Positions 26,442-35,565 of a DNA stretch of 64,000 bases are shown here, in pieces (position 1 is the stretch's first letter; each line of letters opens with the position of its first letter). The stretch is from Glaciibacter superstes DSM 21135 (GTDB lineage Bacteria; Actinomycetota; Actinomycetes; Actinomycetales; Microbacteriaceae): contig NZ_ATWH01000014.1 in NCBI RefSeq assembly GCF_000421145.1, positions 62,001 to 126,000 of the forward strand, in the 5' to 3' direction. The notes under the pieces are model-generated. The model ran no database searches and had not been told where the DNA came from. It was given only the letters and a program-made list of their open reading frames with translations. The position numbers and the translations under genes are program-made.

Positions 26442-27368
26442 ATGCTGGATGTCAGGCGGTTGCGACTGCTGCGCGAACTGAAGATCCGCGGCACCCTCGC
26501 CGGGGTCGCGGAGGCACTCGCCTACAGCCCGTCTGCTGTGTCGCAACAGCTCTCACTGCTGGAGAAGGAGGCGGGGGTCGAGCTTCTCCAGAAGGTCGGA
26601 CGCCGCGTGCAGCTCACGCCACAGGCCGAGATCCTGGTGGCGCACACCACCCACCTGCTCGACCGTCTGGAGGTGGCCGAAGCCGAGGTGGCGGCATCCG
26701 TCACCACCGTCTCTGGCACGGTGCGTGTCGCCGTGTTCCAGTCGGCCGCGCACGCCGTGATTCCCCAGGCCCTGACGCTGTTGGCCGACGAGTTCCCAGA
26801 GCTGCGGGTCGAGATCACCGAGCGCGAGCCGGAGGCCGGGCTGTTCGAGGTGTCGGCGCGCGATTTCGACCTGGTGATCGCCGAGCAGTACCCCGGTCAC
26901 ACCAGGGCGCACCTGCCGGACCTCGACCGGGTGAACCTGGCGACGGATGCGCTCAGGTTCGCGGTTCCGCGGAGGAACGTGGGGCGGCTCACCGCGGCGA
27001 CGCTGCAGGATGCTGCCGCGGTGCCGTGGGTGATGGAGCCGCTGGGAACCGCGTCGCGGCAGTGGGCGACGCAGCTGTGCCGGTCGGCAGGGTTCGAACC
27101 GGACGTGCGGTTCGAGACGGCGGACCTGGTCGCCCACATCCGTCTGATCCAGTCGGGAAATGCCGTCGGCATCCTGCCAGACCTGGTCTGGGCAGGGCAG
27201 AAGCCAACGGTGCGACTGCGCGCACTGCCAGACAACCCGCACCGCACGGTGTTCACTGCCGCGAGGCGCTCGAGCGCCGGTCGCCCCGGAGTGCTGGCGG
27301 TGCGCGATGCGCTCAGTCGAGCTGTTGCCTTGGTTGCGTTGTCGCCCGCCGTCATCGCCGGCACCTGA
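26442..27368 (+). CDS. LysR-family regulator divergent from putA
   Basis: The helix-turn-helix (LDVRRLRLLRELKIRGTLAGVAEALAYSPSAVSQQLSLLEKEAGVELLQKVGRRVQLTP) lies at residues 1-60, with a LysR substrate domain after it. It probably activates putA with proline as signal (context). The start at 26442 fits the family; ATG 26400 would add 14 residues and has TAGAGT 5 nt upstream. The intergenic inverted repeat ATTCTTTCTGAAGGAT (26367-26382) is a possible binding site. The gene ends before a strong palindrome. Confidence 0.83.
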   Translation: MLDVRRLRLLRELKIRGTLAGVAEALAYSPSAVSQQLSLLEKEAGVELLQKVGRRVQLTPQAEILVAHTTHLLDRLEVAEAEVAASVTTVSGTVRVAVFQSAAHAVIPQALTLLADEFPELRVEITEREPEAGLFEVSARDFDLVIAEQYPGHTRAHLPDLDRVNLATDALRFAVPRRNVGRLTAATLQDAAAVPWVMEPLGTASRQWATQLCRSAGFEPDVRFETADLVAHIRLIQSGNAVGILPDLVWAGQKPTVRLRALPDNPHRTVFTAARRSSAGRPGVLAVRDALSRAVALVALSPAVIAGT

Positions 27369-27440
27369 GCGCGCCCTTTCGGGTTGCCCCGTGCCGTTGG
27401 GCACTGGGTGCTGGGGTGCGCTCGCTGAACCCATTGCGCG

Positions 27441-27500
27441 CACGCGTGCGGTCAAATTGTCGGTTTGAGCGCTGAAACCGACGATTTGACCGCACGCGTG
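27441..27500. repeat. 26-bp palindrome, REP-like copy 1
   Basis: Arms 27441-27466 and 27475-27500 pair with a single T-C difference around the 8-nt loop GAGCGCTG. Core words are GTGCGGTCAAAT and CGTCGGTTT. It lies between convergent genes, so it should also terminate transcription both ways. Related palindromes occur at 42940 and 59649. Confidence 0.85.
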
Positions 27501-27511
27501 GGTCTTCGGAG

Positions 27512-30229
27512 CTACGCAGGCGTGGGGAACGGCGAGTAGGTGCGCCTGCCCTCGGCGATCTCTCGGTTCAAGCTGGTGAGACGGACGACGAGCTGCGCCG
27601 AGTCTTGCGCGATCGACTTCGGCCAGCCGTACGCCGCGGCGACGGATTCGTCGAGCCGCTTGTGCAACGCCGCGAGATCAGTGAAGGCGCCATCGTCCAT
27701 CAGGTTATAGAGCTTGGTGAGGCCGAGTCTGTGGTCGAGACAGAGTGCGCTGCGACGCTCATAGAGGGCGACGGATGCCGCGGCGACGGCCGCGCGCTGC
27801 TCCGCCGTCACCGGGTCTGGCCAGGGGAACGTCTCGAAGACCGTCGTAGGCGTGTATCGAAGGCGGGTTTCGAGTGTGGACGAACGCGCCCACGCCCACG
27901 CGTCGTGCGCCCGCGACAGCAGGATACCCATGCTGTAGTCGTCGTCAAAGGCGAAGACGTTGGTGGCGTCACTTGCCATCGTCCATGGCTCAACCCAAGT
28001 GATTCCCATGCGCTTTCCGTGACGACCAACTGCCGCGTAACGCGCTAATGGCGCCAGCGCCTTTCGCATTGGGACGCGGGGCCGACCGAACTGCCACCAT
28101 TTCGATTTGAATCCGGGATCGCTGTTCGTGTCGCGCTCTGGTTTCACGCTCGCACGTACGATCGCGAGCACCTCGGGGAACTTTCCAGCTTGCTCGAGCG
28201 GCATACTGCCGAAGTCGATCACCCAGCGGCCCGGTGACTGATCAGCCCGGTCATTAATGTCGTCGCTGTCAAGGTAAGGCCGAATCACCGACCGGTTCTC
28301 GCCGTCCTTCAGGAGCCTTGAGGCATTGACGTCGGTGAGTACGAACCCCTTACCGACTGGGATCGGCCCTTGGAAGCCCTTGCCCCTATTCACCGGCAAC
28401 GCGACCGGTGCCCATCCATCACTGGCCCCAGCCGTCAGCGACGACGTAATCCCCGCCACCCGCTCACCGTCGAGCTCGAACTCGGTCGGCTCGACGTCCG
28501 GCTGCTTCACCCAATTCACGATGCTCACGTGCACCTTCGCGTCGCCCGGCCACTTCTGAGTGGAAACGGCATCCGTGATCACTCCACCGGTCGCGATGAT
28601 GTGGTCGAGTGAGGCCTCGCGGCCGCGGTTCTGCATGATCGAATTCGTGCCGACCAGACCGGCGCGCTGACCGGGCTTCAATTGCGCCTGCGCGCGGCGG
28701 AACCAGTAGACACAGAGGTCACGAATTCCAACGCTGAAACTCTTGCTCAGCCACTCGACATACGGGCCGCCGAGACTTGCGCGCAACAACTGCGACCCAA
28801 GAAACGGCGGGTTTCCGATGATCGCGTCGACCTCCGGCCAGTCCATGCGCAGTGCATCTGCCGCGCGGATGCCGGACAGGTCGACCAAGGGGAGAACCGG
28901 TTCTGCCGGTCCGTACCGTTCGACCATCTGCCGGTGGCCCATCCACAGCGTGACCCGCGCGATGAGCACGGCGATGCGTTCGATCTCGATTCCACGGATG
29001 TTCGCGAGTGGGTAGTACGGCAGCTGCCCCCCCCGTTCAGGCATGCCAGTTTCCTGCGCGAGCCGCGTCATCCGTTGCTTGATCTCGAATTCGAGCCCCC
29101 GGAGTTCGCGATAGGCGACATAGAGGAAGTTGCCGCAGCCGCAAGCGGGGTCGAGCACGGTGAAAGCGCACAGCTCATTGAGCAACGCACGTGCGTCGGC
29201 GGGTGTCGTCGTTGCTTCGATGCGTTCGCGCCAGGGCCGCACGATCGTGGGCGTGACGATCTTCATGATGTCGGCCTCGTGCGTGTAGTGCGCCCCGAGC
29301 TCGCTGCGGCGCTCATCACCGAGCACACCTTCCATCAGCGAGCCGAAGATCGTGGGGTTGACTTCGCGCCAGTTGAATTCCGCTGCGCCGCGCAGGTGCA
29401 GGAGTTCGTCACGATTGAGGTAGACGGCCGCAGGCTTCGCGAAGAGCTCGCCATTGACGTAGCGGGTTCCGGCGTAGCGGCCCTTGCGGTTGTGGTCGCC
29501 CTTCTGGTTGAGCAGGTTGAACAAGTAGCCGATGTCGCGGGCGGAGTCCGGGTCTTTCTCGGCCAATAGCGCATCAACGGTGTTCTGCAGCGGGTAGCCT
29601 TCGAGCATTCCGAGATCTTCGGCGAACAGGCACCAGACGAGTTGCATGGTGAAGCGGTGGATCTCGTCGATGGGCGCGGCCGAACGGTCGGCCATCGAGG
29701 TGTACAGCTCAGCGATGTGCCGTGCGGCATCCGCCGTCAGCTCGCGGCGGTGCTCGGAGAACACCGGATCGAGAGCGTCCGACTGCAGGAAAAGCAGCGA
29801 GTCGTAGTGGTCTGGCAGCTCTTGGAGGCTGAACCGGATGCGCGGCTCGTTGGGGAACCGACCCGGCTCCCACACCTCGAACTCCCGGAAATTGCAGGCG
29901 ATCACCCAGCGCGCGGCCGGGATGTTCTCCTTCGAATCCGATGACTCCTGCCAATAGCGGATGCGCTGTTCCTTAGCCTTCTCCAGGCCGACATTCGGGC
30001 CTTTCATCTCCACGATGAGAATGCCGGACCAGTGCAGGTCCATGAAACCCGCAGACGACTTGAAGTCTTCGAACAGCGCTCCGACGGCGGTGCGATCTGA
30101 GCCGTAGGCCTCGAACAATTCGTTGAGAAACGTTTGGGCTTCGGCCTTCTCTGTGCCGGCGAATCCCGACCACTTCTTGACGAACTTCTCGAGTGCGGCC
30201 TGGATCTCTGAACCGCTACGCACGCGCAC
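27512..30229 (-). CDS. Single-chain restriction-modification enzyme, MmeI-like (type IIL)
   Basis: In order along 905 residues: an N-terminal nuclease region with Asp64-x9-Glu74-Met-Lys76 (GILIVEMKGP), the same D-x9-ExK spacing as MmeI; a helical spacer; a gamma-class N6-adenine methylase with motif I LDPACGCGNF (about 358-367) and motif IV IIGNPPF (about 470); and a C-terminal target-recognition part. One protein would methylate and cut. A run of eight G in the coding strand (29027-29034) lies between motifs I and IV. GTG start after GAGGGAGA. No partner restriction gene is present. Confidence 0.85.
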   Translation of the reverse strand: MRVRSGSEIQAALEKFVKKWSGFAGTEKAEAQTFLNELFEAYGSDRTAVGALFEDFKSSAGFMDLHWSGILIVEMKGPNVGLEKAKEQRIRYWQESSDSKENIPAARWVIACNFREFEVWEPGRFPNEPRIRFSLQELPDHYDSLLFLQSDALDPVFSEHRRELTADAARHIAELYTSMADRSAAPIDEIHRFTMQLVWCLFAEDLGMLEGYPLQNTVDALLAEKDPDSARDIGYLFNLLNQKGDHNRKGRYAGTRYVNGELFAKPAAVYLNRDELLHLRGAAEFNWREVNPTIFGSLMEGVLGDERRSELGAHYTHEADIMKIVTPTIVRPWRERIEATTTPADARALLNELCAFTVLDPACGCGNFLYVAYRELRGLEFEIKQRMTRLAQETGMPERGGQLPYYPLANIRGIEIERIAVLIARVTLWMGHRQMVERYGPAEPVLPLVDLSGIRAADALRMDWPEVDAIIGNPPFLGSQLLRASLGGPYVEWLSKSFSVGIRDLCVYWFRRAQAQLKPGQRAGLVGTNSIMQNRGREASLDHIIATGGVITDAVSTQKWPGDAKVHVSIVNWVKQPDVEPTEFELDGERVAGITSSLTAGASDGWAPVALPVNRGKGFQGPIPVGKGFVLTDVNASRLLKDGENRSVIRPYLDSDDINDRADQSPGRWVIDFGSMPLEQAGKFPEVLAIVRASVKPERDTNSDPGFKSKWWQFGRPRVPMRKALAPLARYAAVGRHGKRMGITWVEPWTMASDATNVFAFDDDYSMGILLSRAHDAWAWARSSTLETRLRYTPTTVFETFPWPDPVTAEQRAAVAAASVALYERRSALCLDHRLGLTKLYNLMDDGAFTDLAALHKRLDESVAAAYGWPKSIAQDSAQLVVRLTSLNREIAEGRRTYSPFPTPA

Positions 30230-30297
30230 TCTCCCTCGTCGGTGCTCGCCGACACCAACGTCTACCCGGTCGCGCCGGCACTAGAGCAACCGCAGCA

Positions 30298-30567
30298 CTA
30301 GATCAGCCGCAGTGAGTCGCCGGCGTAGTAGGTGTCTTGCATCAGGCGCTTGTGGGTACGGGCCATGTCTTCGATCGCGTCGGCCAGGGCGAGTTCGACG
30401 TTCTGATGGCCGCCGGATTTCTTGACCTGCGCAAGAGCCTTTTTTGCTCGTGTCTGGGTGTGCTCGAGGTTGAGCAACACGTCAGAGATCTCGCCCATCG
30501 CCCGTTCCTGCGCGACCTGATGCGGGGTGCGGTCGTCGGCGTGCGCCGCGTTCGTTCCTGCACCCAT
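30298..30567 (-). CDS. Hypothetical 89-residue helical protein upstream of the R-M gene
   Basis: The sequence MGAGTNAAHADDRTPHQVAQ... leads into two likely amphipathic helices (QERAMGEISDVLLNLEHTQTRAKKAL and VELALADAIEDMARTHKRLMQ). It has no Cys and no signal or membrane segment. The start is the ATG at 30567, preceded by AAGGGGCAGGAA; an upstream in-frame ATG (30585) is possible. The 68-bp gap to the R-M gene may allow co-transcription. A 17-bp duplication (30278-30294/30295-30311) covers its stop codon. Function unknown. Confidence 0.6.
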   Translation of the reverse strand: MGAGTNAAHADDRTPHQVAQERAMGEISDVLLNLEHTQTRAKKALAQVKKSGGHQNVELALADAIEDMARTHKRLMQDTYYAGDSLRLI

Positions 30568-30753
30568 TTCCTGCCCCTTTTTCATCGCCGGTTGTGGCCT
30601 CCACACTACTCTGGGCCCGCGACATCCGTCGCCCGGTAGACGCGGAAGTGCACAACCCACTGAGTGCATCAGCTGTGGAGGACGGCGCGATTGCGGCATC
30701 CGTCCCTGACCCGCACGGACCCCGCCGATCTGACCGTTCGCGGGTGTGGTGAC

Positions 30754-31167
30754 TTACCCGTCGGTCGACACGATCGCCAGGCCGTCGATCTCCACCAGCA
30801 TCTCCTCGCGCGGCAGGCCGGTGAAGACGGTTGTGCGGCTCGGCAGCACTCCACTTGGCGAGTAAGCAGAAACGAACTCGCCGTAGGCGTCGTTCATCGC
30901 GGCGAAATCCTCACGCTTGGTCAGGTAGACCCGCAGCATCACCACATCGTCGAACCTCGCGCCGGAGGCCTCGACGATCGCCCGCACGTTCTCGAGCGTG
31001 CGTGTGGTCTGCGCGGCGACATCCCCGCCGTAGAGGTACTCTCCGGTCGCCGGGTCGACGGGGCCCTGCCCCGAAACCTGCACGAACGGCCCGGAGCGAA
31101 CACCCTGAGAAAAGGTGTGCGCGGGCGCCGGTGCGCCGTCGGTCTGGATTCGGGTCTTCGTGGCCAT
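30754..31167 (-). CDS. RidA-family protein (enamine/imine deaminase)
   Basis: This 137-residue YjgF/YER057c/UK114 protein shows GPFVQVSGQGPVDPATGEYLYGGDVAAQTTRTLENVRAIVEASGA, LRVYLTKREDF, and the C-terminal PSRTTVFTGLPREEMLVEIDGLAIV with the conserved Arg that binds the carboxylate. RidA hydrolyses reactive 2-aminoacrylate and other imines released by PLP enzymes. Its neighbour on the other strand is a PLP-type D-amino acid enzyme, which fits that role. Start chosen at ATG 31167 after AGGA; ATG 31173 is an alternative. Confidence 0.88.
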   Translation of the reverse strand: MATKTRIQTDGAPAPAHTFSQGVRSGPFVQVSGQGPVDPATGEYLYGGDVAAQTTRTLENVRAIVEASGARFDDVVMLRVYLTKREDFAAMNDAYGEFVSAYSPSGVLPSRTTVFTGLPREEMLVEIDGLAIVSTDG

Positions 31168-31323
31168 GGGCATCCTCGTTCTCATCGTTGTCGCCGGCTG
31201 TTGTCGCTGACTCGCGCTTTGACGGGGCAGGTCACGGCGGGTTACTTTGCCAGTATCGGCGCGGTCAGGCGTGCGGCCACGGGACCTGCCCGTATTGGCC
31301 ACAGGCCGTGCGGAAGGAGTTCC

Positions 31324-32604
31324 GTGTCAGACGTCTTCCTCAGCCCAGAATACAAGTCGATTCCTCCGGAGGCGTGGGGCCTCCGTACCGCCGAGTACCT
31401 CGCGCACGGGCGTGAGCTCAGGGACTTTCAGACACCGCTCCTCACCCTCGACCGCGGCGCGCTCACCGGCAACGCCGACACGATGTTCGAGTGGCTCCGC
31501 AGCGCCGGCCTGACGCTCGCCCCCCACGGCAAGACCACCATGGCACCTGCGCTGTGGCAGGAGCTACTGGACGCCGGTGCGTGGGGCATGACCTTCGCCA
31601 CCGGCTGGCAGGTGCAGCGCGCATACTCACTGGGATTCACCCGGCTGATGCTGGCCAACACCCTCGTAGATCCCGTCGCTCTCCGCTGGCTTGCCCGTGC
31701 ACAGGATGCCGACCCGGCGCTCGAGGTGACGTCGTGGGTCGACAGTCTCGAAACCGTCGAACGGATGACGCGGATCCTTGACGACGCCGGCGCGAACCGG
31801 CCGGTCGCCGTCATCGTCGAACTCGGCGCGGCAGGCGGTCGCACCGGAGCGCGCAACACCGGTGAGGCGCTGCGGATCGCGGAGGCGGTGGCCGCTTCCC
31901 CGCAGCTCGAGGTCGCCGGCGTCGGCGGCTACGAAGGCGCCCTCGCGCACGATCGCGGTTCTGCAGGCCTGTCTGCGATTGACGTGTATCTCGATGAGAT
32001 CGTGCGTCTACACTCCCAGGTGACAGATGCCGGCTGTTACGGCGAGCGCACGCCGATCGTCACCGCCGGCGGCAGTGCATACTTCGACCGGGTTGCCGAG
32101 CGCTTCACGCCGATCGCCGGGGCGGCAACGCTGCTGCTGCGCTCCGGGGCATTCCAGGTGCACGACGACGGCTTCTACCGCGGGATCTCACCGATGGGCA
32201 CTCTCGTCGGCACCCGTCCGTTCCGTTCCGCGATGCACGCCTGGGTGCGGGTCGTCTCGCGCCCGGAACCGGGATTGGCGCTGTTCGACGCGGGCAAGCG
32301 TGATGTTCCCTTCGATGAGGGCCTGCCGACCGCGCAACGCGTCGTCGGCCTCGATCCAGAGCAGAGCTCAACGCTCCTCGCCGGCAGCACGGTCACCGCA
32401 CTCAACGACCAGCATGGCTTCCTTCGCTTCACCGAGCCCGTTGGCGCAGCTGACGGTCCGGCCGTCTTGCCGGTCGGCTCCGTCATCAGACTCGGGCTGT
32501 CGCATCCGTGCACGGCGTTCGACAAGTGGAAGCTGGTTCCCGTCGTCGACGATGCGGATGCCGAACGGCCACTGGTCGTCAACCTCGTCGAGACCTGGTT
32601 CTAG
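31324..32604 (+). CDS. DSD1-type PLP enzyme (D-serine dehydratase / D-threonine aldolase fold)
   Basis: This 426-residue fold-type III PLP enzyme has TPLLTLDRGALTGNADTMFEWLRSAGL, the pyridoxal Lys in LAPHGKTTMAP, VIVELGAAGGRTGARN and the C-terminal metal motif SHPCTAFDKWKLVPVV. The family acts on D-amino acids (D-serine, D-threonine or similar) using PLP and a divalent metal. The GTG start follows AAGGAG. The D-aminoacylase gene starts 4 bp downstream, indicating an operon that frees and then degrades a D-amino acid. Exact substrate unknown. Confidence 0.85.
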   Translation: MSDVFLSPEYKSIPPEAWGLRTAEYLAHGRELRDFQTPLLTLDRGALTGNADTMFEWLRSAGLTLAPHGKTTMAPALWQELLDAGAWGMTFATGWQVQRAYSLGFTRLMLANTLVDPVALRWLARAQDADPALEVTSWVDSLETVERMTRILDDAGANRPVAVIVELGAAGGRTGARNTGEALRIAEAVAASPQLEVAGVGGYEGALAHDRGSAGLSAIDVYLDEIVRLHSQVTDAGCYGERTPIVTAGGSAYFDRVAERFTPIAGAATLLLRSGAFQVHDDGFYRGISPMGTLVGTRPFRSAMHAWVRVVSRPEPGLALFDAGKRDVPFDEGLPTAQRVVGLDPEQSSTLLAGSTVTALNDQHGFLRFTEPVGAADGPAVLPVGSVIRLGLSHPCTAFDKWKLVPVVDDADAERPLVVNLVETWF

Positions 32605-32608
32605 ACCG

Positions 32609-34222
32609 GTGGCCTCGACCCTCTTTCGCGCAGCCACCGTCATCGACGGAACCGGCGAACCGCGATACCTCGCCGACGTGCTCGTTCAGCGCGGACGAGT
32701 CGAACGCATCGCTGGAGCGCGTCAGCTGGTGCCGACGGCATCCGATCGGGTGATCGATGCGACCGGGAGTGTTCTTTCGCCGGGCTTCATCGACATGCAC
32801 GCCCACTCCGATCTCGCCGTCCTGACCGATACGGCTCATCTGGCCAAGCTCGGCCAGGGCGTGACCACCGAGGTGCTCGGACAGGACGGGATCTCCTATG
32901 CCCCGGTTGACGAGACGGCGCTGGCACAGATCGAGCGCCAGATCGCGGGCTGGAATGGAATGCCTCCGCCCGGGACCGTGATCTGGCGAACCGTCGCCGG
33001 GTACCTCGAGACGCTCGACCGCGGTGTGCCGACGAATGTCGCATACCTGGTGCCGCAGGGCAACCTGCGGATGCTGGTGGTCGGCCACGAGGACCGCCGG
33101 TCGTCCGGCGTCGAGCTGGAACGCATGCGCGCACTGCTCGCCGACGGGCTGGACGCGGGCGCCGTCGGCATGTCGAGCGGCCTGAGCTACGTGCCTGGCA
33201 TGTATGCGGACACTGCCGAGCTCGAGGCGCTCTGCGCGGTGCTCGCCGAACATGGCGGGTACTACGCCCCGCACACCCGCTCGTATGGCGTCGGCGCACT
33301 CAACGCCTACGCCGAGGTGATCGGCATTGCCAGGCGAACCGGATGCGCGTTGCACCTGACCCACGCCACGCTCAACTTCGCAACCAATCGCGACGCTGCC
33401 CCTGAGTTCCTGGCGATGATCGACGAGGCCGTCAGCGACGGGGTCGACCTGACTCTCGACAGTTATCCGTACCTTCCCGGAGCGACCACCCTTGCTGCCC
33501 TCCTGCCGAGCTGGTTCGCGTCCGGCGGGGCAGACGTGCTCCTGGATCGGTTGCGAAGCGGCGAGGACCGCGATCGGCTGGCCGCCTCGTTCGAAGTGCT
33601 GGGGTCCGACGGATTCCACGGCGAGATCGCGGACTGGTCGGCCATCCAGGTGGCGGGGGTGGCTAACCCCGTACTAGCGCCGTACGTGGGCCAGACGATC
33701 GCGGAGATCACCGCGTCCGCCGGCCGCGAGGCGACGGATGTCGTGATCGACATCCTGCTCGCCGATGAACTGGCCACCGGCATCCTGATGCACGTCGGTC
33801 ACGAGCACAACGTGCAGTCGGTGATGCGTCACCCTCGGCACACCGGCGGGAGCGACGGCATCCTGGTCGGCAATAGGCCGCATCCGCGCGGCTGGGGCAC
33901 GTTTCCCCGGTATCTCGCCCGTTATGTACGGGAACTCGGGGTGCTGCCGCTGGAAGAGGCGGTGCGACACCTCACCGGTTCGGCAGCGCACCGCATCGGG
34001 CTGACAGACCGAGGTCTCGTGCGCGAAGGTTTCGCGGCCGATCTCGTGCTGTTCGACCCTGAGTCGGTACGCGACACCGCGACTTTCGAGAAACCTCGCC
34101 AGCAGCCAGAGGGCATCAGCCACGTGATGGTCAACGGCGATCTCGCCATTGACGGCGGGCGCCGCACGTCCGCCGTCTCCGGGTGCACCCTGCGCCGGGA
34201 TGCGCCACTCGACCGCCGGTAA
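32609..34222 (+). CDS. N-acyl-D-amino-acid deacylase (amidohydrolase superfamily)
   Basis: The 537-residue protein has the metal-binding GFIDMHAHSDLA, TRSYGVGALNAYAEVIGIARRTGCALHLTHA, SDGILVGNRPHPRGWGTFPRYL and LTGSAAHRIGL motifs of D-aminoacylases. It cleaves N-acyl-D-amino acids or related D-dipeptides. The start is taken as GTG 32609, 4 bp after the PLP enzyme; a longer frame to 32027 overlaps that gene and is rejected. Translation may depend on coupling because no ribosome site is evident. Confidence 0.88.
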   Translation: MASTLFRAATVIDGTGEPRYLADVLVQRGRVERIAGARQLVPTASDRVIDATGSVLSPGFIDMHAHSDLAVLTDTAHLAKLGQGVTTEVLGQDGISYAPVDETALAQIERQIAGWNGMPPPGTVIWRTVAGYLETLDRGVPTNVAYLVPQGNLRMLVVGHEDRRSSGVELERMRALLADGLDAGAVGMSSGLSYVPGMYADTAELEALCAVLAEHGGYYAPHTRSYGVGALNAYAEVIGIARRTGCALHLTHATLNFATNRDAAPEFLAMIDEAVSDGVDLTLDSYPYLPGATTLAALLPSWFASGGADVLLDRLRSGEDRDRLAASFEVLGSDGFHGEIADWSAIQVAGVANPVLAPYVGQTIAEITASAGREATDVVIDILLADELATGILMHVGHEHNVQSVMRHPRHTGGSDGILVGNRPHPRGWGTFPRYLARYVRELGVLPLEEAVRHLTGSAAHRIGLTDRGLVREGFAADLVLFDPESVRDTATFEKPRQQPEGISHVMVNGDLAIDGGRRTSAVSGCTLRRDAPLDRR

Positions 34223-34275
34223 CACGCAGCGCGAAGACCGGCCAGGCAGTGATCTTCCCTTAGCGCTTTACTAAT

Positions 34276-34288
34276 AGGAAACTTTCCT
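34276..34288. promoter_or_regulatory. Palindrome AGGAAACTTTCCT, probable ROK operator
   Basis: AGGAAA-C-TTTCCT is a perfect 13-bp palindrome inside an AT-rich patch (34266-34300), about 40 bp before the ROK gene. Short palindromes with an AAACTTT-type centre suit ROK repressors. It probably controls the ROK-ABC-GH4 operon. Confidence 0.6.
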
Positions 34289-34329
34289 GATAGGTTCTGT
34301 TCTCAGATCCACGAGGAAGAGGACGCCGC

Positions 34330-35511
34330 ATGGTGACGAAGGTGCTGCCGGGAACGCCGGCCTGGCTGGGCGCGACGAATGACCGCGCCGCACTCTCTCT
34401 ACTACTCGAACACGGTGCCCTCACCCGCAACCAGCTTGCCGAGCTGTCTGGCCTCTCGAAGCCGACCGCATCACAGATGATCGCTCGCCTGGAGGCGATC
34501 GGCGTGATCGAGCCGGCCGGCGCGCACTCCGGCGGCAGGGGCCCGAACGCCGTCTCATACGGCGTCTGCCGCGGCCGCACCTGGGGCGTCGCCATTGACG
34601 TGCAACCCGAGGTCGTGCGCTCGACACTGATCGACGCCGTCGGTGACAGCGGCCCAGTCGTCGAAGAACACCGTGGGCGCGGAGACCACGCGCCCAGCGC
34701 CGCCGACGAGCTCCGCCTGGCCGTGAAGCGCGCCAGCAAGGCCGCGGGGGCAGACGCGCAGGCCGTCCGGGTCGCCGCAGTCGGCATCCAGGGCGCGGTC
34801 GATCCTGAATCCGGCGAACTGGTCTTCACCGACGATCTGCCCGGCTGGCCGCGCCAGCACATTCGCGAGGAACTAGAGTCCGCGCTCGGCCTCGAACTCC
34901 TCATTCACAACGACGTCAACCTCGGGGCCGTCGCCGAACGAGCGACCGGCGCCGGACGGGATGCCAGTAGCTTTGTGCTGTTCTGGGTCGGCAACGGGCT
35001 CGGCCTCGCCGTCGACATCGGCGGAACCCTCCATCCCGGCGCCACCGGCGGTGCAGGCGAGATCGGTTATCTCGAAGCACCGCGGCGTGCGGCAGCCATC
35101 GACCCGGCCGCCGAGACCTTCGAAGACCTGATCAGCGGCGAAGCCATTGCCCAGGTTGCCCGCCGGCACGGCATCCAGGCGCAGACGTTCGACAACACGA
35201 TCCTCGCCATCCAGGCGTCCCCAGACGGGGACGCGGTCCTCGCTGAGTTGGCGCCCCGCATCGCACTCGGCGTCGCGCCCGTGCTAGCGGTCCTCGATCC
35301 CGAGATCCTCATCCTCGGTGGGCCGATCGGCAATGCCGGCGGCACCTTCCTCGCCGACCTCGTCCGCACCCACGTAGCCGAGAACACCCGCTGGAATCCG
35401 ACCATCGTCACGGCGGGAGTATCCGATTTCCCCGTGCTGAGCGGCGCCAGCCACCTCCTCACAGACCGCCTCAGGGAACTCCTGTTCGCCGAGGTCTCCA
35501 CGGGTCGCTGA
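34330..35511 (+). CDS. ROK-family transcriptional repressor
   Basis: The 393-residue protein combines an N-terminal winged helix (about residues 18-75: NDRAALSLLLEHGALTRNQLAELSGLSKPTASQMIARLEAIGVIEPAG) with a sugar-kinase-like ROK domain. VGIQGAVDPESGELVFTDDLPGW and IHNDVNLGAVAE are seen. The zinc motif CxCGxxGC of catalytic ROK kinases is not evident, so a regulator rather than a kinase is inferred. It heads the sugar gene cluster and likely senses a (phospho)sugar. GAGGAAGAGG precedes the start. Confidence 0.88.
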   Translation: MVTKVLPGTPAWLGATNDRAALSLLLEHGALTRNQLAELSGLSKPTASQMIARLEAIGVIEPAGAHSGGRGPNAVSYGVCRGRTWGVAIDVQPEVVRSTLIDAVGDSGPVVEEHRGRGDHAPSAADELRLAVKRASKAAGADAQAVRVAAVGIQGAVDPESGELVFTDDLPGWPRQHIREELESALGLELLIHNDVNLGAVAERATGAGRDASSFVLFWVGNGLGLAVDIGGTLHPGATGGAGEIGYLEAPRRAAAIDPAAETFEDLISGEAIAQVARRHGIQAQTFDNTILAIQASPDGDAVLAELAPRIALGVAPVLAVLDPEILILGGPIGNAGGTFLADLVRTHVAENTRWNPTIVTAGVSDFPVLSGASHLLTDRLRELLFAEVSTGR

Positions 35512-35565
35512 CCGAGTCGCGACTCTTCCACACCATCCATCCACCCAGAACAGCGAGGTTCCATC

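Noticed and set aside
32027..32608. Long in-frame extension upstream of the D-aminoacylase
   Set aside because: It reads antisense-like Arg/Ser-rich sequence across the PLP enzyme gene, and the family motif begins only after GTG 32609.
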